A stretch of 40,617 bases of DNA, taken from positions 1 to 40,617 of the forward strand of contig JACZYD010000013.1 in assembly GCA_022571255.1 (NCBI GenBank). Direction: 5' to 3'. The stretch is from Bacteroidota bacterium. Its GTDB lineage: Bacteria; Bacteroidota; Rhodothermia; Rhodothermales; UBA10348. Below, in pieces: positions 25,965 through 34,377 of this stretch. Below the pieces are notes generated by a model. That model did no database searches and was not told the origin of the DNA. It saw only the letters and a list, made by a program, of their open reading frames with translations. Position numbers and translations under genes: made by a program. Positions within the stretch are counted from its first letter, which is position 1. Every line of letters starts with the position of its first letter.

Positions 25965-26339
25965 CTACCCGGATCGACGTTGATATCCAGGATTATCGTG
26001 AAATCCTCCCTGCTCATCAACGATGGAAACAAGTTCTAACGCGAGGCTTATCTGGGCTTCTGTTTCAGAGGGCCAATCAACAACGTTCACGTGCCTTTCT
26101 GGGATGTTGTCGAACTCCAGAACCAGCCCTTGTTCAATGTAGTCCACTGCTAAAAGATCGCATCGTGCCGGAATGACTCTTCTGATTCGGGGTTCAATAT
26201 GTTTGGCTCCAATACGCCACACCTCGCTTTCACCGAGACCGTCTATTCGATAGGTTGAGAACTCGAACCTTTCGGACTCTTCTGTATACCGTGGCAGGAA
26301 AACCCCAGGCTTCGCGCGAGGCCTGTCTTTCCTTTTCAT
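25965..26339 (-). CDS. hypothetical protein, third gene of the TIGR04255 operon
   Basis: 124 residues from the ATG at 26339 (a TTG at 26396 would give 143). No recognised family and no signal peptide or TM segment. It contains PGVFLPRYTEESERFEFSTYRIDGL, RIGAKHIEPRIRRVIPARCDLLAVDYIEQGLVLEFDN and WPSETEAQISLALELVSI. The shape is a compact alpha/beta protein with many charged residues. It follows the second gene closely on the same strand (21-78 bp, depending on start). The conserved order with its two neighbours suggests joint function. Confidence 0.6.
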   Translation of the reverse strand: MKRKDRPRAKPGVFLPRYTEESERFEFSTYRIDGLGESEVWRIGAKHIEPRIRRVIPARCDLLAVDYIEQGLVLEFDNIPERHVNVVDWPSETEAQISLALELVSIVDEQGGFHDNPGYQRRSG

Positions 26340-26417
26340 GTTACCGGATCTTGTCACAAACCGGGTGAGTGGCGTAGCCGTTGCTCGTGATTCCAAGAAA
26401 CAGTAGAACTTAGTTTA

Positions 26418-26870
26418 TCAGGCAAAGAGGTGGAATAATTCCGCAAGAAGGTGGCGCGGGATGTACCCGGCGAAAATCGTCGTTCCTGTTTTCCGGGTAT
26501 GGCCAAACTTGGCCGCATATGCTATTTCGCCGCTACCATTGATGGTCAGTGAGAACATATGACGGGGTCTTCTCCTCCAGAAGAAGACGAAATCACCCTG
26601 TGGAGTAACATCGACTTCCGGATCAGGGATGGAGTCTGGAAGAGATTTCAGGAATTTTCTACTGATTATATATGCGTCGATGTTCGCTGGGGCGGCCCCG
26701 TAGCCGTCCCAATTAATTTCTTTGGCTTCTTCTTGGGCATCTGTCAAGTCCTGTAGCAGATCATCCCGATGAGACGTCACGCTGAGTGATTCTTTGTAAT
26801 CATCATCGAAGGAGTTATAAATGGACACGTCCAGTGTGGATGTACTGAGGCCGGAGCTGCTAAGAGGCAT
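26418..26870 (-). CDS. hypothetical protein with a WDGYGA motif, second gene of the TIGR04255 operon
   Basis: 150 residues, soluble. The features are INWDGYGAAPANIDAYIISRKFLKSLPDSIPDPEVDVTPQGDFVFFW, a pattern I recall from a widely scattered uncharacterised family with W-D-G-Y-x-A, a FL..LP..IP.P.V..TP.G helix-strand segment and a strand pair ending ...GEIAYAAKFG. The C-terminus is GYIPRHLLAELFHLF. The ATG at 26870 overlaps the 3' end of the TIGR04255 gene by 11 bp, so translation is probably coupled. There are no catalytic residues I can name. Confidence 0.72.
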   Translation of the reverse strand: MPLSSSGLSTSTLDVSIYNSFDDDYKESLSVTSHRDDLLQDLTDAQEEAKEINWDGYGAAPANIDAYIISRKFLKSLPDSIPDPEVDVTPQGDFVFFWRRRPRHMFSLTINGSGEIAYAAKFGHTRKTGTTIFAGYIPRHLLAELFHLFA

Positions 26871-27615
26871 GATCTACGTAGACGGTAAGTGCTTTTTCAG
26901 TTACACTTTCAAAAAAAAGTTCATTCTTCGAGTCTCTCAAGGGGTCAAGAAAGGACATGAGTTTGTCGGAGGAACAAGGGAGATCCAGCTCCTTTCCCCC
27001 CTCCAGCGTATAAAAAGAATCGGTATCAATAATTACGTTATAAGGTCCCCCGCTATAATTCACGGCCTGCAGAAACCTGACTCGGATGCCATTCGGTTGT
27101 TCGATCAATACCGTTTCTTGTGAACCTCTGTACAGATCATCGGATACACCGGGTACTGTGGGTGGATTAATTAAAATCTCTCTCGGTGGCGTTTCTTCAG
27201 CTTGAGATAATCGATTGATGAAGCGGGTGCCTATTCGAACAATAGAAACCGGGTTGGCCGCGTCCTGATAAATACCCCACAGTTTCAGCGCCTCAGATAT
27301 CATACTCTCCCACGTGTCGTAATTACCGACCAGGTTGAACGCAAAACCCTCCAGTTGAAAATGAACCAGCCGCTTCTCGTCTTCGGACACGAATCGATAC
27401 CCTGAAAAACCAGTCGTTCGATCCTGTTGTTCTCCATCAGCCGACAACTTCACCTCGACAATTCGTTGTTCCTTCCTGTGCGGAAATCCAAGCTCAACCA
27501 GCGAGTCTTGGCGTGACAACAAATCATCTGCCGATACACCGTTATGGCGCCGAACTCGGAAATCGACAATGGCCTCTACGATAGGCGGATTGTCAAGCTT
27601 TCGGTATTTCGCCAT
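26860..27615 (-). CDS. TIGR04255 family protein
   Basis: 251 residues, the typical size. It opens YRKLDNPPIVEAIVDFRVRR, the diagnostic N-terminus of TIGR04255 (NpPI.Eav.e.r). The middle has RFVSEDEKRLVHFQLEGFAFNLVGNYDTWESM, and then VRIGTRFINRL with INPP after it, all features of the family. These are sporadically distributed cytoplasmic proteins of unknown biochemical function that turn up in accessory regions. It is first in a three-gene operon. Visually the gene is more A/T-rich than the flanking metabolic genes, which agrees with horizontal acquisition but was not computed. There is about 170 bp of non-coding DNA before the 57-aa gene upstream. Confidence 0.85.
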   Translation of the reverse strand: MAKYRKLDNPPIVEAIVDFRVRRHNGVSADDLLSRQDSLVELGFPHRKEQRIVEVKLSADGEQQDRTTGFSGYRFVSEDEKRLVHFQLEGFAFNLVGNYDTWESMISEALKLWGIYQDAANPVSIVRIGTRFINRLSQAEETPPREILINPPTVPGVSDDLYRGSQETVLIEQPNGIRVRFLQAVNYSGGPYNVIIDTDSFYTLEGGKELDLPCSSDKLMSFLDPLRDSKNELFFESVTEKALTVYVDHAS

Positions 27616-27781
27616 TTAAAAATCGTCTTGTGCTACACCAGAAAAACACAGCAAGAAGGTCAATATCTACAATTTCAGCAGAAAATTGTTGCGTTAACAT
27701 ACCGGCATCCAAGATGCTCTCAATTCATTTCCAGATTTCGTTTCGGAAAGAATAACAGTGCGCGCTGGTACGGATTGTTGT

Positions 27782-27955
27782 CTACTTCGTCACTTTAGTA
27801 ATTGGCGTATATCGCGGGGCGTTTTTGAGATAAAGAGTTTTGCCGTTCACTTTAATCGATTGAACGTTTCGAGCACGTGCCGCGTTTACTAACTGTTTGG
27901 AGGCCTTTTGATTCGAGAGGATTTCTCTTGCTTGTTTTGATTTGGGCGCTTGCAT
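27782..27955 (-). CDS. 57-aa basic small protein with a strong ribosome-binding site
   Basis: ATG at 27955, stop TAG at 27782-27784. The protein is very basic, begins M-Q-A-P-K-S-K-Q-A-R-E-I-L, has KQLVNAARARNVQSIKVNG in the middle, and ends YLKNAPRYTPITKVTK. The AGGAGGT five bases before the ATG is the clearest Shine-Dalgarno in the window and is the main reason to believe the gene. A competing 79-residue frame (27852-28091) overlaps it in another register without a ribosome-binding site. No family was recognised. Basic composition and position upstream of the TIGR04255 operon might suit a nucleic-acid-binding or antitoxin-like role (inference). Confidence 0.6.
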   Translation of the reverse strand: MQAPKSKQAREILSNQKASKQLVNAARARNVQSIKVNGKTLYLKNAPRYTPITKVTK

Positions 27956-27960
27956 TTGTT

Positions 27961-27967
27961 ACCTCCT
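27961..27967 (-). promoter_or_regulatory. ribosome-binding site AGGAGGT of the 57-aa gene
   Basis: AGGAGGT on the minus strand with a five-base spacer (AACAA) to the ATG at 27955. It decides the start and frame of the small gene. Most other genes here have no comparable site. Confidence 0.75.
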
Positions 27968-28159
27968 CAAGTGATTCAGGTCCGAGTACATTAAATACGG
28001 TCGATATGTTCGAGTCGTGTTCCCGTAAAGCTAAGACACCGAAACACTTGCGATATAACTCAGGGACCCACGAATAACGATCGATCTCCATTTTTTACGC
28101 AAACAGGTAGAACAACTCCATAGGGGCGATCCTCAACCGGACACGGGCAGAAAACGTCG

Positions 28160-29245
28160 CTAATCAACGTCCGGAGGCAGAGGCGGAGCACGCTTCGTGA
28201 AGGCGGGTACGTCTCCGGTCAGCGCTTTGAGAAAAGCAAGAAGGTCCTCGCGCTCTTGTTCGGTCAGCTTCAGCGGTTTCATTTTTTCATCGAGCCACGG
28301 ATTGCTGTTGCCGCCGTTTTCATAAAAGAGAAGTACGTCGTTCAGTGTTTCGAGACTGCCGTCGTGCATATATGGGGCTGTTTCGGTGACATTTCGGAGC
28401 GTGGGTGTTTTGAAAGCGCCCCGGTCTTCTTCCTCGCCAGAATGAACGAATCGTCCGAGGTCTGGCTCGTCCAGATCCATTCCGATCCCTGTGTTCTGGA
28501 AGAGATCAAAAGGAACTTCATCGACGCGGGTCACCACATGGCACTGTGCGCATCCGGCAGCGTTATTGAACAGCTCATTACCGCGACGCGCCGCCTCCGA
28601 AATCAGCGTCTCGTCGCCCGTCGCTTGAGATTGGTCCCAGGGAGAATTAAAGGAGACCACGGTTCGTTCGAACGTCGCGATCGCCTTCCCGACAAGATCA
28701 GCGGTGATCTCATCAGAGTCGAAAACTGCACTGAACTGCTCACGATAACCGGGGATCCGGGACAGTCGCGCTACCATTGCCGGAAGCGTATTCGCCATCT
28801 CGATCGAGTTCATGATGGGCCCAACGGCCTGTTCTTCCAGAGAAGCAGCCCTGCCATCCCAGAACAACAATTCATTGAACATGGAATTAATGACCGTCGG
28901 AGCATTTCGGCCACCAACAGCGCCGCCGACGCCCACCGACCCCCTCTTTGGATCCGCAAAACCAGCTTCTGCAAGGTGACATGATGCGCACGAAATCGTG
29001 CCGTCCGAAGAGAGACGGGTATCGTAAAAGAGCTGCCACCCGAGTGCCACTTTTTGCGCTGTAATCGGATTATCCTCAGGTACCCAGAACAGCTCGATAT
29101 CCAGTTCGGGCGGGTAATGAGGGAGCTCGGGGATTTCCGGCTCGAAGTCCAAAGTCTGTTGTCCGTATGCGAGGGGACTAAAAGCCGGGGGGCCGATGAC
29201 CAACGCCGCAGAGACGATTGCGAAAAATAAAAAGCGTCGTTTCAT
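28160..29245 (-). CDS. di-haem cytochrome c peroxidase / MauG family protein
   Basis: 361 residues with an N-terminal export signal (FLFFAIVSAALVIGPPAF...AYGQQ). Two c-type haem motifs are visible: C86-A-S-C89-H90 and C232-A-Q-C235-H236. The family landmarks GWQLFYDTRLSSDGTISCASCH, GGRNAPTVINS, LFWDGRAASLEEQA.GP, F.RTVVSFNSPWD and FKTPTLRNVTETAPYMHDGSL are all present. The periplasmic enzyme reduces H2O2 with electrons from a small cytochrome or cupredoxin. The plastocyanin-like protein 3 kb away is a conceivable donor, but this is speculation. Stands alone. Confidence 0.93.
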   Translation of the reverse strand: MKRRFLFFAIVSAALVIGPPAFSPLAYGQQTLDFEPEIPELPHYPPELDIELFWVPEDNPITAQKVALGWQLFYDTRLSSDGTISCASCHLAEAGFADPKRGSVGVGGAVGGRNAPTVINSMFNELLFWDGRAASLEEQAVGPIMNSIEMANTLPAMVARLSRIPGYREQFSAVFDSDEITADLVGKAIATFERTVVSFNSPWDQSQATGDETLISEAARRGNELFNNAAGCAQCHVVTRVDEVPFDLFQNTGIGMDLDEPDLGRFVHSGEEEDRGAFKTPTLRNVTETAPYMHDGSLETLNDVLLFYENGGNSNPWLDEKMKPLKLTEQEREDLLAFLKALTGDVPAFTKRAPPLPPDVD

Positions 29246-29408
29246 GGAGAGTCTTTCTGAATGTCGCGTTCACGTGCCAGACCTTTCATCCGATCCTGGA
29301 ATTGGATGGCGCCGGCTGGAATCCACGGTAAGAATAGGACAAAACGACGCAAGAAAATGTAGGGGAAGTTCCTACAAATCGAGGCCAGATAAATCGGTGA
29401 ATAAGTTG

Positions 29409-29678
29409 TCAGATATTATCGTAGTGGCCACCGATGGCATAAATGTAGATGTATTTGTCATCGAACCGATAGATTAAACGATCTTTCTGACTGATTCGCC
29501 TCGACCATAAATTCGATAAAGCATGCTTTAAGGGTTCTGGTTTTCCAGAACCTGCGGTGGGGTCTTCACGAAGCAATTCCTTCAAGACGTGGCACAGACT
29601 TCGATGCAAATTTTTATCTCTTTGCCTGATCTTTTCATTAGAAGCCCAGGTATTGCCCTCAAACACGAGTGATCTCAT
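29409..29678 (-). CDS. yoeB: YoeB family mRNA interferase toxin
   Basis: 89 residues from the ATG at 29678 (the TTG three bases earlier is rejected because family members begin M-R-S-L-V-F). The consensus is followed throughout: W...N..IRQRDKNLHRSL, LLREDPTAGSGKPEPLKH, LWSRRISQKDRLIYRF and AIGGHYD. The catalytic Glu, Arg and His of YoeB have counterparts in KPEPL, WSRR and GGHY. It is a ribosome-dependent endonuclease of type II toxin-antitoxin systems. Its start overlaps the antitoxin's 3' end by 20 bp, the usual arrangement. Confidence 0.95.
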   Translation of the reverse strand: MRSLVFEGNTWASNEKIRQRDKNLHRSLCHVLKELLREDPTAGSGKPEPLKHALSNLWSRRISQKDRLIYRFDDKYIYIYAIGGHYDNI

Positions 29679-29931
29679 CAAGCTCTCCAGCGCCAGGTTT
29701 ATATCCTGAGCCCTTTTGATTGGTGTTTACTGGGGCCGCAATTTGCTTCATTAAGTCATTGTTTTGCAGTACGTAGAGTGTTTCCTGCTCTCGGTCCCAA
29801 TCGTCAGCACTTAAAACGATAAAATCCTCACCATTCCGTCGCGTTACTTTCAGCGGCAAGTGATCGTTAACCACCTGTTCCACAAAGCTTTTAAGATTTT
29901 CCCTGAACTTGTTGACACTGATGCTGTTCAT
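29659..29931 (-). CDS. yefM: YefM/Phd family antitoxin
   Basis: 90 residues. The N-terminal Phd/YefM DNA-binding fold reads SVNKFRENLKSFVEQVVNDHLPLKVTRRNGEDFIVLSADDWD. The C-terminal arm that binds the toxin is ETLYVLQNN.LMKQI, matching the family's E-T-L-Y-L-L..P.N...L. The ATG at 29931 has no strong ribosome-binding site. It neutralises the adjacent YoeB and, as in known systems, probably represses its own promoter. It is preceded by the 3' end of the PD40-amidohydrolase gene, 63 bp away. Confidence 0.94.
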   Translation of the reverse strand: MNSISVNKFRENLKSFVEQVVNDHLPLKVTRRNGEDFIVLSADDWDREQETLYVLQNNDLMKQIAAPVNTNQKGSGYKPGAGELDEITRV

Positions 29932-29994
29932 GGCGAATTTTCAATTATGTACGAAGTTGCCGTACACAAGGTAAGAAATAAAGCAGAAAAGCCG

Positions 29995-32900
29995 TTAATC
30001 GCCGTCTTTCTGCCAGTAAAACGGCTTGCGTTCGCGCGGATGGTTTCCCACTTCATTCATGGTCATGGCATCATAGAGGCGGCCGTTGATCATGACGTAA
30101 CGGATATCCTCGGAATTACGAATGTCGTCGAGAGGATTGTTGTCCATTACGACGAGGTCGGCAAGTTTGCCGACCGCCAGTGATCCGATGTCGCCGTCGA
30201 GGCCCAGGTATTCGGCCCCCGAGAGGGTTGCCGAGCGCAGGGCCTCGTGATTCGTCATGCCGCCCTGCACAAACATCCAGAGTTCCCAGTGGGCACCGAG
30301 CCCCTGCCGCTGCCCATGCGAGCCGATTTGCACCTTTCCGCCCCGATCGATCAGCGCTTTGGCGCTGCGTGATACCTCGATGTGATAATATTCATCGTCA
30401 GGGATTTGAACGGGCCGCCGAGCCCGCGCATCAATGGCCGGCCGAGGGTGAAAATTCAGCAAGCGTGCCTGGTCCCAGACATCGGTGTGCTGATACCAGT
30501 AAAACTCCCCCGATGGGCCACCATAACTGACTACCAGTGTCGGTGTGTAGCCAACCGCGTTCTCGGCCCAGACAGACAGGACGTCATTATAGAGCGGAGC
30601 GACCGGGACGTTATGTTCAATGCCGGTGTGGCCGTCCACGATCATCGTCATATTGGTGAAAAATGTGGAGCCGCCTTCGGGCACGACCATCATTTCAAGC
30701 TCGCGCGCAGCCTTCAGAATCTGCTGGCGCTGCTCCCGGCGAGGCTGATTGTAGCTTTTCACTGAGAAGGCCCCGACGGCTTTCATCCGCCTCAGGTGAG
30801 AGCGGGCATCTTCCAGACTGTTTACAACGGCCTTGAAGTCTCCGTCTGCCCCGTACAGGATCGTTCCTGTCGAAAAAATGCGCGGGCCGACCGTAAGACC
30901 TGCTTTGATCATTTCTGACTGCGAAAACACAAAAGGCGTATTCGCTGATGGGTCGTGCGTTGTGGTAACGCCGTAAGCCAGGTTGGCGTAATACGGCCAG
31001 TTCTGCTCGGGCGCCGCGCCGTCGGCAAAGTGCGCTACATGAGCGTGCACATCAACAATCCCGGGCATAATCGTTTTGCCGGCTGCGTCCACAATGGTGG
31101 CTGCGGATGGCACAGATACGTCTTTTGCCGGTCCAACCGCAGTTATCCGGTTGCGCTCCACGATGAGCGTACCGTTTTCAATGACCTCGTCGCCGTTCAT
31201 AGTGATAATACGTGCCCCCGTAAAGGCAATAACTCCCGTCGGAGTGTCGGTGGTCAACGTCAGACCCACATTGACACCTGTACTGTCGATGGCCGGAAGC
31301 TCGTCAGGAGCCCCTTCCATGAACGTAAAACTGTTCTTCAAGCTGCGCGTGAAGTATTCGGGCCCCAGCATCCAGTGTAGTTGTCGGCTGTCGCCCGACC
31401 AGTGCAGATACAACCCGGCGTCGCGCGAGACCTGTTTGACAGGAATGGCTTTGGTGTCTTTGTTGAGATCCACGGCGGTGCCTGTCAAGGGAAAGGCGGC
31501 GATGTAGGCGTTGTGTAACTCGGTGAAAGCGACCCACTTGAAATCGGGTGACGGCACGACGGTGCTGATGTACTTCATGTTGAAGTGTATGCGTTCGTCG
31601 CCGCCGTCGGCGCGAACACTCACGTATTTTTTTTCGAGTCCGCTGCCGGTCATAAAGTAGACGCGTTCGCCTTTCGGGCCGAACCGAGCGTCTCTGCCAT
31701 CTTCCCGAATAAACTTATTCTGGTCACCCGCTTCGGACTCCATCCAATACAGGCCGGGCTCCGTTCCGTAAATGTTTCCCAACAGCTGATTGCCTGAACT
31801 TCGGCGATACACGATGTGCCGACCACCCGGTCCGAAACGGGGTTCGTGGAAATACCCTTTTTTATGATTGAGTTTTACGGGCGTGCCACCCGTGGCGGCT
31901 ATTCTGTATATGCCCCCCAGCTCATCGTCATCCCAGGTGGTGTAGACAATCCATCGACCGTCGGTGCTGAACGACGGCTCGTATTCAAAATGATCGTCGC
32001 TTGTGAGGCGCTCGGGGCTGCCATCGGGAAGGGATTTCGTCCACAGATGTCCTGCGGCATTAAAAACAAGAGTCTTGCCGTCCGGCGATGAAGCGGCATC
32101 CCGGATCATTTTGACCTCGAATGTCTTGGGGCTGACTTCCTGGGCAAAACGCACGGCATCCGTGACGGTGATTTCGACGTCAACTTCAAACGGGATTCGG
32201 AGAGCCTCGCGTGCGTCGATGTCGAGATTCCACAGGCCGCCCTGCGCCCAGAAAATCAGATGTCTCGAATCAGGCGTCCACGCGAAGTTGGGATAGACGC
32301 CGAAGATCGCCCAGGCTTCCTGCTGATCGTGGTTCAGGCCGTCGAAAAGAGGGCGCTGTGCACCGGACTCCATGTCATAGAGAAACAGAACCGTCTTTGC
32401 CCGCACCCGGCGTACAAAAGCGATGGTTTTGCCGTCGGGAGAAGGTACCGGGCGCATCGAGCCTCCGGCTCCTGTAATCAGATTACGGATCTTTCCGGTT
32501 TCGCGATCAAGCCGGCGAATCGTGTAAATCTGTCCGTTGGGATCTTTGTTGTACTGAAACGTGCTGCCGCCGCTCATGTCCTCGCTGAAATACACGTAGC
32601 GTCCATCGGGGCTGAGGGCGATTTCGTTGCCCTGGTCCTGCTGGTCGTTTTTTCTTTTGGTCAACTGCAGACCGGCGCCGCCCGAGATGTGGTACATCCA
32701 GACTTCACCCGCTCCGAGCGAGCGCTCTGACGAAAAATGTTTTCGGCCCAGCAGGTACTGACCGTCGGGCGTCCAGGCCGGGCCGTTTACCAGACGAAAA
32801 CTCTCTTTGGTAATCTGCCGCGGGTTTTCGCCATCGGCATCCATCACCCACAGATTGTCTCCCCCGGCGCGGTCACTCGTGAATGCGATCTGCGCGCCGT

Positions 32901-33222
32901 CGGGGCTGAAGCGCGGCTGCACATCAAAAGCAGGGCCATGTGTAAGGCGAGTTGCCTTTCCACCCGCAACGGGCAACTGGTAAAGATCCCCCATGACATC
33001 GAAAATCAGCGTCTCGCCATCCGGACTCACATCCACACTCATCCACGTGCCTTCTGTTGTGGTAAAAGCAATGTCGTGTGTCGGTCCGTGAGCGGCGTTG
33101 ACATCCCATTTTGCCTTGTCGGAATCTTTCGCATCCTCCTTATCCTGCGCAAGGACGGTGCTCGAAAAAGAAATGCCGACGCAGAACAGAAGTGCAAATA
33201 ACGTCTTGTAAATACGATACAT
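29995..33222 (-). CDS. exported PD40/TolB-like beta-propeller fused to an amidohydrolase
   Basis: 1075 residues. A signal peptide (KTLFALLFCVGISFSSTVLAQ) is followed by a long propeller region (about 40-650) with many repeats of the S-P-D-G-x-x-I-x-F type (DVSPDGETLIFDV, RFSPDGAQIAFTSDR, ALSPDGRYVYFSED, SSPDGKTLVFNAAG, FSTDGRWIVYTTWDD). The C-terminal amidohydrolase (about 670-1060) has MPGIVDVHAHV with the HxH metal pair, GVTTTHDPS, and the terminal GSLAVGKLADLVVMDNNPLDD......VMINGRLYD. The architecture resembles Tricorn-type propellers feeding a hydrolase, known from large Bacteroidota amidohydrolases acting on peptides or cyclic amides. The substrate is unknown. Single gene. Confidence 0.93.
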   Translation of the reverse strand: MYRIYKTLFALLFCVGISFSSTVLAQDKEDAKDSDKAKWDVNAAHGPTHDIAFTTTEGTWMSVDVSPDGETLIFDVMGDLYQLPVAGGKATRLTHGPAFDVQPRFSPDGAQIAFTSDRAGGDNLWVMDADGENPRQITKESFRLVNGPAWTPDGQYLLGRKHFSSERSLGAGEVWMYHISGGAGLQLTKRKNDQQDQGNEIALSPDGRYVYFSEDMSGGSTFQYNKDPNGQIYTIRRLDRETGKIRNLITGAGGSMRPVPSPDGKTIAFVRRVRAKTVLFLYDMESGAQRPLFDGLNHDQQEAWAIFGVYPNFAWTPDSRHLIFWAQGGLWNLDIDAREALRIPFEVDVEITVTDAVRFAQEVSPKTFEVKMIRDAASSPDGKTLVFNAAGHLWTKSLPDGSPERLTSDDHFEYEPSFSTDGRWIVYTTWDDDELGGIYRIAATGGTPVKLNHKKGYFHEPRFGPGGRHIVYRRSSGNQLLGNIYGTEPGLYWMESEAGDQNKFIREDGRDARFGPKGERVYFMTGSGLEKKYVSVRADGGDERIHFNMKYISTVVPSPDFKWVAFTELHNAYIAAFPLTGTAVDLNKDTKAIPVKQVSRDAGLYLHWSGDSRQLHWMLGPEYFTRSLKNSFTFMEGAPDELPAIDSTGVNVGLTLTTDTPTGVIAFTGARIITMNGDEVIENGTLIVERNRITAVGPAKDVSVPSAATIVDAAGKTIMPGIVDVHAHVAHFADGAAPEQNWPYYANLAYGVTTTHDPSANTPFVFSQSEMIKAGLTVGPRIFSTGTILYGADGDFKAVVNSLEDARSHLRRMKAVGAFSVKSYNQPRREQRQQILKAARELEMMVVPEGGSTFFTNMTMIVDGHTGIEHNVPVAPLYNDVLSVWAENAVGYTPTLVVSYGGPSGEFYWYQHTDVWDQARLLNFHPRPAIDARARRPVQIPDDEYYHIEVSRSAKALIDRGGKVQIGSHGQRQGLGAHWELWMFVQGGMTNHEALRSATLSGAEYLGLDGDIGSLAVGKLADLVVMDNNPLDDIRNSEDIRYVMINGRLYDAMTMNEVGNHPRERKPFYWQKDGD

Positions 33223-33379
33223 GAAGCCGGGGGAATAAGATGAGAAAATGGGACGCAGATTGCGAGACGATGCTGCGAGCAGCGAAAAAGTCTACCGTGC
33301 GTCGCCCAAGTTCTAAATTCCCCGTATGAAGATCAAGACTGCCGAGCCGCTTCTTTTCGAACGTGAGACAACTCAGGGT

Positions 33380-33859
33380 CTACAACGCAGTGACGGACGC
33401 AGCCCCGAACAGCTTGTCGTACTTCTGGCAGTGAATCAGAATGGTTTTAATCGTACTCAGGTCCGGTTCGTCCGGCAGTTCGTATTCCTGTGCTCCTTTT
33501 CTGGACTCCAGGTCAGCGAGAAAAACCGCATCATTCTTGAGCGCGTTTTTCGAATCTACTTTGTCGATGGGCATGTGCGAGAGGTAGATTTTAAGATCCG
33601 GAGCTTTTTTGGTGCTGAACTCTCTGTCCAGAATCAGTACGAGTTTCTCCCCTCGCTGCTCGATCGTGAAGGTACCTTTGGTCTTGGCTTTCTTTTTTAC
33701 AAAGGTACCGGAATAGTGGACGACGTCGGGAGCGGTTGTGGCCGCTTCAGTATCACTGGTGGCCGTAGCCTGCGCAAAAGCTGTGGTACTCGAAAGGAGA
33801 GCTGCCACAAAAAGAAGAAACGAATTGCGGAGAATGGCTCGGGTATTTATGGTCATCAT
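33380..33859 (-). CDS. exported DM13 domain protein
   Basis: 159 residues. A signal peptide (ILRNSFLLFVAALLSSTTAFAQ) and a low-complexity Ala/Thr linker precede one DM13 domain: HYSGTFVKKKAKTKGTFTI, LVLILDREFSTKKAPDLKIYLS, VFLADLESRKGAQEYELP and IKTILIHCQKYDKLFGAASV. The lone Cys near the end (IHCQKYD) is the conserved residue proposed to serve in redox chemistry in DM13 domains. A role in extracytoplasmic electron transfer is proposed for the family but not proven. The start is one of two adjacent ATGs (33859/33856). Confidence 0.88.
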   Translation of the reverse strand: MMTINTRAILRNSFLLFVAALLSSTTAFAQATATSDTEAATTAPDVVHYSGTFVKKKAKTKGTFTIEQRGEKLVLILDREFSTKKAPDLKIYLSHMPIDKVDSKNALKNDAVFLADLESRKGAQEYELPDEPDLSTIKTILIHCQKYDKLFGAASVTAL

Positions 33860-33988
33860 GCGAAATCAATTGAATGAGGATCAGATATTTCCCTCCTTCG
33901 AACCCGAAGTCACAATTTCGTTACACGTAATGCGAGGATCGAATCCGGTTGAACACAGACAGCGAATCGCGGCGAGCCCTGTGAGATT

Positions 33989-34176
33989 CTATTTCAGCAG
34001 CACCATCCGGCGGGTCTTCGAATAGCCGCCAGAGAGGAGTCGACAAGAATACACGCCGCTCGGGAGGCGGGACTTCTCGAAATGGACCTGATGTTGTCCC
34101 GAGCTCCGGGCAGCATCGACGAGTGATTTGACGCGACGCCCGAGAAGATCACAGACCTTCAGAATCGTATGGATCG
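33989..34176 (-). pseudogene. orphan type IX secretion C-terminal sorting domain fragment
   Basis: The minus strand immediately after the tRNA 3' end encodes about 60 residues: HTILKVCDLLGRRVKSLVDAARSSGQHQ, FEKSRLPSGVYSCRLLSGG and TRRMVLLK, then a stop. This is the classic T9SS type A sorting domain (V.D.LGR.V..L...G.h......LpsGvYfyrl..g.....kkmvlLK). The frame continues upstream only by reading through the tRNA gene antisense to nothing, so the exported protein it belonged to is missing. It shows that the organism, or a recent donor, has a type IX secretion system. Confidence 0.8.
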
Positions 34177-34248
34177 AGCGGGAAACGGGGATTGAACCCG
34201 CGACCCTCAGCTTGGGAAGCTGATGCTCTACCGCTGAGCTATTCCCGC
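34177..34248 (-). tRNA. tRNA-Gly (anticodon CCC)
   Basis: 72 nt. The acceptor stem GCGGGAA pairs with TTCCCGC. The D-arm GCTC AGCGGTAGA GC is followed by anticodon stem TCAGC/GCTGA with loop TTCCCAA, giving anticodon CCC. The variable region is GGGTC. The T-arm GCGGG TTCAATC CCCGT includes one G-T wobble. The discriminator is T; no CCA is encoded. It lies between the MscS gene and the sorting-domain fragment, whose coding sequence begins right at the tRNA's 3' end. Confidence 0.95.
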
Positions 34249-34377
34249 TTACGGGGATGTTAAGGCCTGTCAGCACTTCCTGCAACCGTCCTTTGTGGGG
34301 AGCCAATCTGATTATCGCACCTGTCTCTACAACTACTGTGCATTTTCACTGTTTGCCGTGTCGACGCAGGCAGGTAC

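Noticed and set aside
27852-28091. 79-aa minus-strand ORF
   Set aside because: Overlaps the 57-aa gene in another register, lacks a ribosome-binding site, and its second half is the out-of-frame copy of the better-supported small gene.
29409-29931. YefM/YoeB as a novel system
   Set aside because: Both proteins match the classic family closely in order and overlap; ordinary type II toxin-antitoxin pair.
33989-34306. 105-aa ORF as a whole
   Set aside because: Its first ~45 residues are translation of the tRNA-Gly gene and its flank; only the C-terminal sorting-domain part is meaningful.
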